35,978 bases of DNA from an uncultured Mycoplasmatota bacterium (GTDB taxonomy: Bacteria > Bacillota_I > Bacilli_A > RF39 > UBA660), in assembly GCA_948329525.1 (NCBI GenBank), contig CAOJBM010000008.1:1-35978 (forward strand), read 5' to 3'. The translations under genes and the position numbers were made by a program. This document shows positions 15,851 to 24,535 of this stretch, piece after piece (positions within the stretch are counted from its first letter, which is position 1; each line of letters starts with the position of its first letter). Below the pieces are notes generated by a model that did no database searches, was not told the DNA's origin, and saw only the letters and a list, made by a program, of their open reading frames with translations.

Positions 15851-16747
15851 CTAAAAATCTATTTCATTATTTTTAATTTTTTCTACTATGCCATAAACCA
15901 TACTAATTCTTGTAGGAATAATATATTTTACTTCCAAGATATCAACAAGAGATTTAACACACAAACGCATTCTTGCACCTCGCCACCAACCATCATTATT
16001 AGTCCTTTGACAGACACTTTCTAAAGACACTTTATAAAAGAAATTTCTATCTAATTTATCCATAGTTAGAACATCTAAACAATATGGTTGTAAATCATTT
16101 TCATAAAACTTATTTTTAACAATAGGATAGTTCAATTCTTCATAATAATATATATAATCACCACCAGCTAAAATAAGTAAATCGGCTTTATTTTGAGGTT
16201 TATTAACGAATTTTTTTGTTTCTTCAACCATCGTCTCATAGTCACTTGTAGCATAATCAGTTCTTAAATCAGGAAACATATCTGTTGTATCCATCGCTCC
16301 AAAACTAGAGTTAGCTTTTTCAATAATTTTCCCATTTTCCACAATTGATAGTTCTGTTGAACCGCCGCCACCAATCATAACAGCAATTTTTCCTTTATAA
16401 TCTATGTTAGCAATTGCTCCATAAACAGTAAATTCATTTTCTTGGTTACTTGTTACAATATGAAAATCTAAAGCTGTTTTTTCTTTAAATTCTTTTAGCC
16501 ACTCTTCTTTCTGGTCTATAGGCAAATTTCTAAAAATACTTGTCCCAAAAACAAAGATATTTTCTTCTTTAATATCATTTATAAATTCAAACAATAGATT
16601 TTTATCCTCTTCATTTATCTTATTTTCTTTTTTATAATGATTTTTAAACTCAATTGTTTTTAAAGATAGATTATTTACTTGACCATCATTGTACAAATAT
16701 GATTTAGTATTAGTACTTCCTATTTCTATTACTACAAACTTGTTCAT
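15851..16747 (-). CDS. Ppx/GppA-like phosphatase domain protein
   Basis: About 298 residues of the exopolyphosphatase/pppGpp phosphatase branch of the ASKHA superfamily. Visible motifs are VVIEIGSTNTKSYLY (phosphate 1), FGTSIFRNL, AVMIGGGGSTELSIVENG (phosphate 2) and SSFGAMDTTDMF. It is close to the single N-terminal two-lobe length and lacks the HD domain of full-length enzymes. The conserved Ser/Arg-Glu surroundings are only partly kept, so substrate (polyP, pppGpp or another) is uncertain. The start at 16747 has AGAGG upstream; an in-frame ATG at 16765 overlaps the upstream stop. It sits between the dehydrogenase and SDR genes in one operon. Confidence 0.85.
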   Translation of the reverse strand: MNKFVVIEIGSTNTKSYLYNDGQVNNLSLKTIEFKNHYKKENKINEEDKNLLFEFINDIKEENIFVFGTSIFRNLPIDQKEEWLKEFKEKTALDFHIVTSNQENEFTVYGAIANIDYKGKIAVMIGGGGSTELSIVENGKIIEKANSSFGAMDTTDMFPDLRTDYATSDYETMVEETKKFVNKPQNKADLLILAGGDYIYYYEELNYPIVKNKFYENDLQPYCLDVLTMDKLDRNFFYKVSLESVCQRTNNDGWWRGARMRLCVKSLVDILEVKYIIPTRISMVYGIVEKIKNNEIDF

Positions 16748-16761
16748 TTTTTTATTTCCTC

Positions 16762-17720
16762 TCATTTAGAAACTATACTATCACAAGGTTTACCCTCAAA
16801 TATTTGTTTAAGGTTATTAATACACATCTTTTCTACTCTTTCTGTTCCTTCATAAGCAAAATGAGCAGTATGTGGGGTTAATATAAAATTATCTAAAGCT
16901 AGTAGTTCTGCTTCTTTACTACTCAAATCAATAGGTTCTTGATAAAAACCATCAAAGGCACACCCAGCTATTTTCTTTTCGCTTAATATTTTATATAAAT
17001 CCTCATAATCAACAATCTCTGCTCTTGCCGTATTAATGAAATAAGCATTTGGTTTCATTAAAGAAAGCAATTCCTCCCCAATAAGATTAGTAGTACTTGC
17101 ATTAAGTGGTAATTGCAAAGATACAACATCTGACTCTTTAAATAATTCTTCTAAAGAAACTCTTTTGGCATTATACTTATTTTCTTCTTCATATTTAGGA
17201 ACAATATCATAATATAATATTTTCGTATTAAATCCTTTGTACAGTATGTCTGCTAAGTAAGTCCCAATATGTCCTAATCCAATTATTCCTATTGTCTTAT
17301 TCTTTAAATCAAAGAATTGTTTTTCTTCCCATACTCCATTTTTAGTTTCGTTATTAAATTCAATTATTTTTTGATTTAATGTGAAAATCAATCCTAAAGT
17401 AAATTCTGCTACGGAATAAGAATTAACTTTTGGAGTATTACAAACTATAATGTTATAATTTTTAGCCGCCTCTATATCTACACATTTTTGATAACCAATA
17501 CCAAAGAATTGAATTATTTTAAGATTTTTACATTCTTTTAAAATACTTTCATCATAGTACTCATTTCCATTTACAATGACCGCCTCACAATCTTTTAGTA
17601 GCTTTTTTAACTCTTCTTTAGATAAATCAGCTTTAGTGGGGATAATTTCTAACCCCCCATTTTTAATTCTTTAATTTTTTCTTCACTAAATGTTGAACCT
17701 GTAAATAATATTTTGTGCAT
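16762..17720 (-). pseudogene. D-2-hydroxyacid dehydrogenase, frameshifted in a G6 tract
   Basis: An ATG at 17720 with a GAGATG-type site opens a frame (MHKILFTGSTFSEEKI) that runs into TAG at 17651-17649 directly after a run of six G (minus strand, 17658-17653). One more G restores GLEIIPTKADLSKEEL, FFGIGYQKCVDIEAAKNY, VNSYSVAEFTLGLIF, the Rossmann motif GIIGLGHIGTYL, NTARAEIVD and the catalytic His in LTPHTAHFAYEG. The whole is about 319 residues, normal for NAD-dependent 2-hydroxyacid dehydrogenases (2-keto acid to 2-hydroxy acid). Apart from the single base the gene looks intact and under selection, so a sequencing error, recent mutation or slippage in the G tract are all possible. Without repair, only a C-terminal piece from an internal start (about 17391) could be made. 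First gene of the operon with the Ppx-like and SDR genes. Confidence 0.85.
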
Positions 17721-17791
17721 TTTATCATCTCTTTCTTTAAATTTATTTTTTTATTTAATTATAGCACTAATTTATACAATACTAAGCAAAC

Positions 17792-18991
17792 TTAACATGA
17801 ATCCTTCATAAGAAAATCAATTAAATTTAAATGTATTATACCATCTTTTGAATAATTTTCTTTGTCTAAGGAAATTACATATTTTGCATAATTATCAGTA
17901 ACTGGTTTAAATGCGTTAAATTCTCTTTCCCTAACTTTATCATTACTTAATTCATAAGTTACTTGGATATAATTTTTAATTCCATCTTTTATAGCAATAA
18001 AATCTATTTCCCCATTTTTTGTTTTGCCTATGTAAACATCATAATTACGTGAAATAAGTTCATTATAAACAATATTCTCAAGTAATATATAATTTTTAAA
18101 ACTATCACTATTATGCTTTATTCTAGCAATTCCTAAATCAGTCATATAATATTTATTTAATGTTTTTAAAACACCTTTCCCATGGACATCATATCTATAT
18201 ACTTTTCTAATAATTAATGCCTTACATAAAGCATCTATATATGTATATAATGTTTCTGAAGATATTTTTTTATATTCTTTCTCTAAATAATTCATAATAT
18301 TTTCTGCCGAAAATTCTCTACCAGTAGTTTCAATTAAATATTGCAAAATCATATCAAATAATATTGTATCTTGAAGATTTAACCTTTTAACAATGTCCCT
18401 TAGAATAATTGAATCAAAAACACTATAAAGGTAATTTTTAATATCAATTTCATTATTAAATTCACATCTGTTTGGGAGTCCTCCCCAATTTGCATAATCC
18501 CAAAAATTATTTAAATTATATGCATCTTTCTTAGTTAGCTCTATATATTCTTTATATGATAATGGATTAATATTAAACAAAACATATCTTCCTGATAATA
18601 CTGTTGATAACTCATCAGATAACATTTTACTATTTGAACCAGTAATAAATATACTAATATTTTTAACTGATGCTCTTAAGGAATTAACTACATCTTCAAA
18701 TCTGTCAACATTTTGAACTTCATCAAGAAATATATAATATATTTTTTTATCAATTATTTTTTCTTTTATATAAGAATTAAGTTTTTTATAATCTTTTAAA
18801 TCTTCAAACTCAATAAATTCAAAATTAATATATATTATATGGTCTTCTTTAACTTTTTTTTCTTTTATTTCATCAATTATTTGTTCAAGGATAACAGATT
18901 TACCACATCTTCTAATTCCCACCAATATTTTTACTAAATCAGAATCATAAAATCCTCTTATTTTAGACAAATAATTTTCTCGTATTAACAT
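17792..18991 (-). CDS. AAA+ ATPase with DUF4143 domain
   Basis: 399-residue ATPase of the archaeal-ATPase-like/DUF4143 group, common in accessory regions. Walker A is GIRRCGKSV (about 25-33), Walker B is YYIFLDEVQNVDRFED, and sensor-like IFITGSNSKML with LSGRY follow. The C-terminal part has SETLYTYIDALCKALIIRKV (winged helix) and an N-terminal-type nuclease-like core GEIDFIAI...YIQVTYEL, typical of the DUF4143 half. The cellular role of the family is unclear; links to DNA transactions or toxin-like modules have been proposed. ATG at 18991 is preferred because AAGGTG lies 6 nt upstream. Confidence 0.9.
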   Translation of the reverse strand: MLIRENYLSKIRGFYDSDLVKILVGIRRCGKSVILEQIIDEIKEKKVKEDHIIYINFEFIEFEDLKDYKKLNSYIKEKIIDKKIYYIFLDEVQNVDRFEDVVNSLRASVKNISIFITGSNSKMLSDELSTVLSGRYVLFNINPLSYKEYIELTKKDAYNLNNFWDYANWGGLPNRCEFNNEIDIKNYLYSVFDSIILRDIVKRLNLQDTILFDMILQYLIETTGREFSAENIMNYLEKEYKKISSETLYTYIDALCKALIIRKVYRYDVHGKGVLKTLNKYYMTDLGIARIKHNSDSFKNYILLENIVYNELISRNYDVYIGKTKNGEIDFIAIKDGIKNYIQVTYELSNDKVREREFNAFKPVTDNYAKYVISLDKENYSKDGIIHLNLIDFLMKDSC

Positions 18992-19189
18992 ATTTATCAC
19001 CTTTATTTATATTATACTTTATACATTTCAAAATGTAAAGTTATTTCTTTTAAACAAAATAATTTTAATTTTTTGATATTTTTTTCGATGAAACGAAATA
19101 ATTATTTTATCTCTTCTAATTTTACTTTTCTTTATTTAATTATAGCAAATAATAAAGAAATAAGTTACAATTATTTTAGGTGAATTTAA

Positions 19190-19663
19190 ATGGATTTTAG
19201 AATAATAAAAAATGAAAGTATTTTAGAATTATTAAAAGACTATAATTATCCCAATCAAGAATTAGGAGTTATAGCTCATATTAGAAACAATAATAACGAA
19301 ATACTCTTACAACAAAGAGGAAGTAAATCAAGAGATGAAAATTTTTTATTTGAAGATATTGGCGGTAAAATAGAAAAAGAAGATACTGATTTTAAAAGTG
19401 CTGTCATAAGAGAAATAAAAGAAGAAGCAGGAAATAATTTAAATATCAATATCGAAAATATTTTAGGAATATATCATCGAGAAAACAAAAACAAAAATTG
19501 GGTATTTATTGTTTTTTTCGTTAGATATATCAGTGGCGAATTTAAAATTATGGAAAAGGACAAATGTCTTGGGTATAAATTTTTTACTTATGATGAGTTG
19601 ATGAACTCAAAACTTGTTACAGAAAGTTGTAAATTTTTAACTAAACAAATTATCAAAATTTAA
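19190..19663 (+). CDS. Nudix hydrolase
   Basis: 157-residue Nudix-fold protein that would hydrolyse a nucleoside diphosphate-linked compound. The layout matches the fold: GVIAHIRNNNNEILLQQR, EDIGGKIEKEDTDFKSA and REIKEEAGN, then VFFVRYISGEF and FFTYDEL. The Nudix box contains one extra residue between GGKIEK and AxxREIKEEAG, so the first conserved Glu of the box is shifted or replaced; the catalytic REIKEE part is intact. ATG has AGGTG upstream. It is monocistronic. Confidence 0.88.
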   Translation: MDFRIIKNESILELLKDYNYPNQELGVIAHIRNNNNEILLQQRGSKSRDENFLFEDIGGKIEKEDTDFKSAVIREIKEEAGNNLNINIENILGIYHRENKNKNWVFIVFFVRYISGEFKIMEKDKCLGYKFFTYDELMNSKLVTESCKFLTKQIIKI

Positions 19664-19749
19664 AACCTTTTTCAAACTTTAACATATTTTTTATGCAAAA
19701 CTTCAAAATCCGTTACAAATATAATTACTGGGTTTTGTAATACTTCATA

Positions 19750-19784
19750 AAATATCGTAGAATGGATGTGATTCTATGATATTT
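19750..19784 (+). promoter_or_regulatory. Translation-masking hairpin at the DUF4474 start
   Basis: AAATATCGTAGAAT (19750-19763) pairs over 14 bp with ATTCTATGATATTT (19771-19784), with one G-U and a 7-nt loop GGATGTG that is the ribosome site. The ATG start (19776-19778) lies within the 3' arm. The structure would hide the start codon unless melted, as in RNA thermometers or protein-controlled leaders. Confidence 0.6.
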
Positions 19785-20711
19785 ATATATTTTCTTTTTT
19801 TACCTATAATCTACCCTACCATTAAAATAATACTAGCTTTAATTGTTAAAAAATATGGTAAAGTTTCTTATGATGGATTTAATGCTTTAGGGTTTGCTTA
19901 TAATGAAAAGAAAGATATTTTTTATTCTACAAAAAATGCTTGGCAAAAAAACTTCGGATACAGTCACTCATATGATGTCATGGCCTCTATTGGAGCAATG
20001 ATTATCGATACAGAACCAATTAAATTTCATTATGACAATAAAAATTGGCTGATTACTTTTTGGAAAGGCCAATATGGGATGACTACTGGAGCAGAAATTG
20101 GTGTTTATTATACTAATGATAAAATAGTTAATAAAAATACTTTATACATGCCAGTAAATGAAGAAGATATGCTAGACATGGCATTTACTCTCTATCGCAA
20201 AAAAGAATTAATTACAGAAGCTAGAGCAAAACACTGGTGGTTAGCAGTCTTTAAACTTGGAATGTTTAGTAAACCAAAACATTTAGTAATGGATGCTGAA
20301 ATCACTTTTAATAATCATGAACAATTACAAGCTTTCCTTTCCTCTTTTAAAAAATTAAGACACAGAAAAAAGAATTATTATATTATTGATAACACTTTCT
20401 ATTTTCATTATAAAAAACCTAAAACAAGAAAAGTTTGGACAAGATTTTTTCTCTTTGAAACTATAATGCAGTATTATAATAAAAGAAATGTTAAACTCTA
20501 TAATAAATATTTAAGTGATACAATCGATAATGATGGCATAAATGATTCTAAAAATAACCAACAAATCTTAGTAAATAATTTCATTCCTCCTATTTTGAAA
20601 AATATAACTAAGACGAAAAAACTTCAAAAAGAAGTTCAAAGTCAAAATATCGTAATACTTCAAGATGATGTATTTTATAAGCAAGGAGTTAAAAATGAAG
20701 AAGTTAGATAA
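19776..20711 (+). CDS. DUF4474 domain membrane-anchored protein
   Basis: 311 residues. The first 24 residues form an uncleaved signal-anchor (FIYFLFLPIIYPTIKIILAL). The DUF4474 region (about 35-180) is recognisable from GFAYNEKKDIFYSTKNAWQ, GYSHSYDVMA, MIIDTEPIKFHYDNKNWLIT and WKGQYGMTTGAEIGVYY. Residues 180-250 are basic and rich in aromatic residues, and the tail is hydrophilic. The domain's function is unknown. Its start codon is inside a strong hairpin. It overlaps the downstream metallophosphoesterase gene by 17 bp, so the two form an operon. Confidence 0.85.
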   Translation: MIFIYFLFLPIIYPTIKIILALIVKKYGKVSYDGFNALGFAYNEKKDIFYSTKNAWQKNFGYSHSYDVMASIGAMIIDTEPIKFHYDNKNWLITFWKGQYGMTTGAEIGVYYTNDKIVNKNTLYMPVNEEDMLDMAFTLYRKKELITEARAKHWWLAVFKLGMFSKPKHLVMDAEITFNNHEQLQAFLSSFKKLRHRKKNYYIIDNTFYFHYKKPKTRKVWTRFFLFETIMQYYNKRNVKLYNKYLSDTIDNDGINDSKNNQQILVNNFIPPILKNITKTKKLQKEVQSQNIVILQDDVFYKQGVKNEEVR

Positions 20712-21561
20712 ACTCCTTAAAAGGGCAAAAGTTGTTCCTGTTAAAAATAGTACAAAAATGGTTATAATGAGTGATATTCATCGAGGAATAAATAATGTTA
20801 ATGATAATTTTCACAAAAATAAGTTACTCTATGAAAAAGCTTTGAAGCATTATTATAAAAAGAGATTTACTTATGTAGAATTAGGTGATGGAGATGATAT
20901 GTGGGAAGTAAGTAATTATCACCAAATTATTACAACCTATCTTGATACTTTTAAGATTCTTAAAAAGTTTTATCTAAGTAATCGCCTTTTAATGATTTAT
21001 GGAAATCACGACATTTGTAAAAGAAACAAGAGAGTTTTAGAAAAATATTTTTATTCCTATCATGATAAGAAAAAGATGAAAAATGAAAAATTGTTAAATA
21101 ATTTAGATGTTTATGAATCGATTATTTTAGACTATCGAGGTATGGAGATATTGATGTTACATGGTCATCAAGTTGATTTTTTAAATAGTAATATTTGGAG
21201 AATATCAAGGTTTTTAGTGAGATACGTTTGGAAGAAACTTGAGACTATCGGTTTTAGGGCACCAATTACTTTAGCTAAAAACTATGAAATACCAAATAAA
21301 AAAGAAAAGAAATTAATTGGCTTTAGTAACAAGAAAAAACTGATGATAATAGCAGGTCATACTCATAAGGCTATATTTCCGACTAATAATGCTTCCTTAT
21401 ACTTTAATGATGGTTCATGTATTCATAAAGATGGCTTAACCTGTTTAGAAATTAAAAATGGTAAAATAAGTCTGATAAAATGGTTTTATAAGGCAAAGAA
21501 AAATAAAATATTATTTAAAAGAAAAATACTTAATGAAAGGAAATTGTGTAAAATAACATAA
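20695..21561 (+). CDS. Calcineurin-like metallophosphoesterase
   Basis: 288-residue metal-dependent phosphoesterase. The full metal-ligand series is present: MSDIHRG (Asp, His), LGDGDDMWE (Asp), IYGNHDI (Asn-His-Asp), LMLHGHQVDF (His) and IAGHTHKA (His-His). The insert between GNHD and LHGHQ resembles the YkuE/LpxH-type branch, but lipid A is not expected here, so the substrate is open. Start chosen at the ATG at 20695 (AAGGAG 6 nt upstream) rather than the in-frame ATG at 20665. It overlaps the end of the DUF4474 gene. Its C-terminus is strongly basic. Confidence 0.9.
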   Translation: MKKLDKLLKRAKVVPVKNSTKMVIMSDIHRGINNVNDNFHKNKLLYEKALKHYYKKRFTYVELGDGDDMWEVSNYHQIITTYLDTFKILKKFYLSNRLLMIYGNHDICKRNKRVLEKYFYSYHDKKKMKNEKLLNNLDVYESIILDYRGMEILMLHGHQVDFLNSNIWRISRFLVRYVWKKLETIGFRAPITLAKNYEIPNKKEKKLIGFSNKKKLMIIAGHTHKAIFPTNNASLYFNDGSCIHKDGLTCLEIKNGKISLIKWFYKAKKNKILFKRKILNERKLCKIT

Positions 21562-21579
21562 AAAAGAGCTCCCTTGCTC
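21560..21579 (-). terminator. Terminator after the MBL-fold gene
   Basis: On the minus strand GAGC, AAGGGA loop, GCTC then T6. The convergent metallophosphoesterase gene ends beside it. Confidence 0.5.
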
Positions 21580-21582
21580 AAT

Positions 21583-22230
21583 TTAAATTTCTATTATTTC
21601 TTCAATTTCTAACACTTTGTAGTTGATATCAAATTCTTTAAACTTCTCTTTCATATATTCTACATCAGTTGGATACTTTTCATTATCCATGTGAATTGGT
21701 AACACTAAATTAGCCCCTACTTCTTTACTAAATAAAGCAGCTTCATAAGCGGACATCGTAAGTCCATACCCAGTTACAGGAAGTGCTATAATATCTGCTT
21801 TGTAATCGTTTTTAAAACAAATTGTATCACTTGTAATATATAATCTATGTTCTTTATCATCTATAATATAACCAACATTTTCAAATACTTGACCTCCATT
21901 TTTTAAATTTGGATTATAACCATGTACAGCTTTAACTACTTCTATTTTTATATCATCAAATTCTAAAACATCATTTTCGGATACGATATTAAATTTTATA
22001 TTTGGGTATGTATCTTGAACTTCTAAAGTTGAATAAATCGGAATATTAATATTTTCTAGAACATCACTTTTAGTATGGTCTCCATGCTTATGCGTAATGA
22101 GTATTAGGGAGGCCTTTTTCCATTCTTCTAAAAATTTATCTTGGTATTTTAAACTCCCAACATCAACTAAAATGCTCTTATTTTTTGTCTCTACCATTAA
22201 ACATGATTGAGGATATTTTGTTATTTTCAT
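21583..22230 (-). CDS. MBL-fold metallohydrolase (UlaG/YtkL-like)
   Basis: 215-residue metallo-beta-lactamase-fold hydrolase. The metal site is HKHGDHTKS (about 47-55), with VVKAVHGYN, ITSDTICF (Asp) and LPIHMDNEKYPTD (C-terminal His). The short form with N-terminal QSCLMVETKNKSILVD resembles the YtkL/UlaG-like branch, whose substrates are diverse or unknown. ATG behind AAAGGAGAA. It is a monocistronic minus-strand gene between two plus-strand genes. Confidence 0.9.
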   Translation of the reverse strand: MKITKYPQSCLMVETKNKSILVDVGSLKYQDKFLEEWKKASLILITHKHGDHTKSDVLENINIPIYSTLEVQDTYPNIKFNIVSENDVLEFDDIKIEVVKAVHGYNPNLKNGGQVFENVGYIIDDKEHRLYITSDTICFKNDYKADIIALPVTGYGLTMSAYEAALFSKEVGANLVLPIHMDNEKYPTDVEYMKEKFKEFDINYKVLEIEEIIEI

Positions 22231-22335
22231 ATCTTTTCTCCTTTAGTTCATTTTATCATATCTTAAAAACAATTGGAAAAAATTATAACTATATAAATAA
22301 AGTATGCCAAAATAAGAAAAAGGAAGTGTTTATGA

Positions 22336-22641
22336 ATGAAAATAATAACAGTATGTGGAAGTTTAAGATTTTATAAGGAAATGATGATAATTACAGAAAA
22401 AATGGAATTAGAAGGTAATTGTATGTTAGTTCCTATTTATAATCCAGAGATGCCTAATAAAGATGACTTTACTGAAGAAGTATTAATGCTTGATAAAATG
22501 CATAAAGAAAGAATAAAGTTAGCCGATGCTATTTTAGTTGTTAATGTTGATGGTTATATTGGAAGCAGTACAACAAAAGAAATTGAATTTGCTAAGTCTT
22601 TGAATAAAGAAATTATCTATTATACTGATTTATTAAAATAA
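22336..22641 (+). CDS. Nucleoside 2-deoxyribosyltransferase-like / DUF4406-like protein
   Basis: 101-residue protein with the compact alpha/beta pattern of the nucleoside 2-deoxyribosyltransferase clan: VCGSLRFYKEM at the N-terminus, an MHKERIKLADAILVVNVDGYIG middle and SSTTKEIEFAKSLNKEIIY at the end. These correspond to the GS(I/L)R, D-x-V-x-V and S-x-x-E-x-x-x-A elements. Small members may act on nucleotides or simply bind them. AAGGAAG precedes the ATG by about 10 nt; a competing ATG at 22332 is in the wrong frame for the domain. A short in-frame-looking leftover (TVEKVEDFK, near 22657) follows the stop. Confidence 0.82.
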   Translation: MKIITVCGSLRFYKEMMIITEKMELEGNCMLVPIYNPEMPNKDDFTEEVLMLDKMHKERIKLADAILVVNVDGYIGSSTTKEIEFAKSLNKEIIYYTDLLK

Positions 22642-22722
22642 AGGAGCGATTGTTGTTACAGTAGAAAAAGTTGAAGATTTTAAATAATTAAAAAAATAAA
22701 AGTTTTTACTTAATAAGAGTTG

Positions 22723-22764
22723 GGCAAAAAATTAATTTTAAACAAAAGATTTTTTGTCTTTTTT
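22723..22764 (+). terminator. Rho-independent terminator
   Basis: GGCAAAAAAT (22723-22732) pairs with ATTTTTTGTC (22749-22758) with one G-U, followed by T6. It ends the DUF4406-like transcript before the SDR gene. Confidence 0.6.
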
Positions 22765-22823
22765 ATGTGATTTAAATCCCCTATTTAGACACTTGTCATA
22801 TATAATATATAGGAGGTTTTTTA

Positions 22824-23744
22824 ATGAACTATGATTATAAATATGGAAATAAATATTATAATTACTATGGTAATATTGGTATTCAAAGTACTAAATATCA
22901 AATAGTTGCACCTGAACAAGCACAAGATGTTCAACCAGGATTAGAATATTTAATGGACCCTAGACCAATATTCGATAATCCAAATTATACAGGTAGTGGT
23001 AAATTAAAAGATAAAGTAGCAATTATAACAGGTGGTGATAGTGGCCTTGGTAGAGCTGCTGCGATTGCCTTCATAAAAGAAGGAGCTAAAGTAGTTATTC
23101 CATATTATAATGAACATATTGATGCGAAAGAGACTAAAGATTATATTGAAAGTTTAGGTGGAGAATGTCTTTTACTAGCAGGAGATATCACTGATAAAAA
23201 TTTCTGTAAAAAGATTGTGCAAACAACATTAGAAAAATTTGGGAAGATTAATATATTGGTAAATAATGCTGGAGTGCAATATCAACAAGATGAGTTAGAA
23301 AGCATTAGTGATGAACAATTTGATAGAACTATGCAAGTTAATGTTTATGGAATGTTTTATTTAACAAAAGAAGTCTTACCTTATTTAAACTCAGGTGACT
23401 CAATTATCAATTTATCTTCGATTACAGTTTTTTATGGCGAACCACAATTAATTGACTATGTTACAACTAAAGGAGCAATTGTGGGATTTACGAGGTCTCT
23501 TGCAAGAAATTTGGCTTTGAAAAATATTCGAGTAAATGCTATCGCTCCAGGATATTTTTGGACACCTTTACAACCTGCTTGTTGGGTTAAAGAAAAAATA
23601 CCGTCTTTAGGTGCTGAAGCAGCCATGGCAAGATGTGCAATGCCTTATGAACTTGCTCCAACTTTTGTTTTTCTAGCATCAGATGATTCTAGTTATGTAA
23701 CTGGACAAGTTATTCATAATAATGGCGGTCAAGTAATGGGTTAA
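22824..23744 (+). CDS. SDR-family oxidoreductase (YhxC/YhdF-like)
   Basis: 306-residue short-chain dehydrogenase with an N-terminal extension, like the Bacillus YhxC/YhdF/YdaD group. Residues 1-50 are Tyr/Asn-rich, then the group's PGLEYLMDPRPIFDNPNYTG. The core has ITGGDSGLGRAAA, GDITD, LVNNAGVQY, INLSSI (Ser), YVTTK (Tyr/Lys) and APGYFWTPLQPA. These enzymes are often linked to general stress and use NAD(P). AGGAGG precedes the ATG by 8 nt. It ends in a shared terminator with the convergent TatD gene. Confidence 0.93.
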   Translation: MNYDYKYGNKYYNYYGNIGIQSTKYQIVAPEQAQDVQPGLEYLMDPRPIFDNPNYTGSGKLKDKVAIITGGDSGLGRAAAIAFIKEGAKVVIPYYNEHIDAKETKDYIESLGGECLLLAGDITDKNFCKKIVQTTLEKFGKINILVNNAGVQYQQDELESISDEQFDRTMQVNVYGMFYLTKEVLPYLNSGDSIINLSSITVFYGEPQLIDYVTTKGAIVGFTRSLARNLALKNIRVNAIAPGYFWTPLQPACWVKEKIPSLGAEAAMARCAMPYELAPTFVFLASDDSSYVTGQVIHNNGGQVMG

Positions 23745-23746
23745 GA

Positions 23747-23775
23747 AAAAATCTTATCGTTATGGTAAGATTTTT
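23747..23775. terminator. Bidirectional terminator
   Basis: AAAAATCTTA (23747-23756) pairs with TAAGATTTTT (23766-23775), loop TCGTTATGG, with A and T tracts. The TatD stop is partly inside it. Confidence 0.75.
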
Positions 23776-24535
23776 ATAGTTTTGGAAATAGTCTTTGGGC
23801 ATTTTCATTTAAGATTTTCATCATTGCTAATTTTTTTGTATTTCTAAGTTCACAAATTCTTTCAAAAGTAGCCTTTCCAGTTTCATTTGGAGTATTGGTT
23901 AAAAAAAGATAATCAGTTTCAATAAGAAAATTATCTATAGGGATAGTTTTAACAACTTCCAAAGATTTTTTAGCATTTGGTTTCGTAATATTACCTCCAA
24001 CTGAAATATATCCTCCTATTTTTATTATCTCATGTAATATTTCTAAATCAGGTTGGAAACAGTGAAAGACAAAACCATATTTTGATGGATATTTTTTGAT
24101 TATTTCTAAACAAAGTTTGTTAGCATTTATATTACTTCCTTTAGTAGTATTAGCATGGATTATTAAGGGTAATTTTAGTTTGTTGGCTAAAGCTATACTT
24201 TCTAGTAATTTCTCTATTTGATGTGAAATATCTTGACTTGTATCAAGCCCTGTCTCCCCTACTGCAACTATTTTTGTATTATCATATTTAAAATAAATTT
24301 CTTCTAATTTAGATATTTCTCCATTATAAAGCGGATGTACTCCTATGGCAGAGTAGAATTTAGGATTATTAAGACTAATTTGTACTGCCTCTTCACTTGT
24401 TCTATTATCTAAACCTATATTAATTATTTTAGATACATCAAGATTATTATTTGCAATTTTTATTTGATCCTCTAAATTTTCCATAACTACACTATTATAA
24501 TGGGTATGAGTATCAATTAAACTTATTTCATTCAT
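23774..24535 (-). CDS. TatD-family metal-dependent hydrolase
   Basis: 253-residue TIM-barrel hydrolase of the TatD DNase family. Metal-site motifs are DTHTHYN, AIGVHPLY, VAVGETGLD, LIIHANT, FVFHCFQPD and LIETDYLFL. Compared with typical TatD, the RxA after the conserved His and the HCFSG loop are altered (HANTTKG, HCFQPD), so this is a divergent branch rather than a core TatD. Its role may be DNA repair or phosphodiester cleavage. AAGGAATG precedes the ATG. It is transcribed alone on the minus strand. Confidence 0.9.
   Translation of the reverse strand: MNEISLIDTHTHYNSVVMENLEDQIKIANNNLDVSKIINIGLDNRTSEEAVQISLNNPKFYSAIGVHPLYNGEISKLEEIYFKYDNTKIVAVGETGLDTSQDISHQIEKLLESIALANKLKLPLIIHANTTKGSNINANKLCLEIIKKYPSKYGFVFHCFQPDLEILHEIIKIGGYISVGGNITKPNAKKSLEVVKTIPIDNFLIETDYLFLTNTPNETGKATFERICELRNTKKLAMMKILNENAQRLFPKL

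Noticed and set aside
22642-22690. Small gene after the DUF4406-like gene (TVEKVEDFK)
   Set aside because: It has a good AAGGAG but no usable start codon and only about a dozen codons, so it is treated as a leftover.
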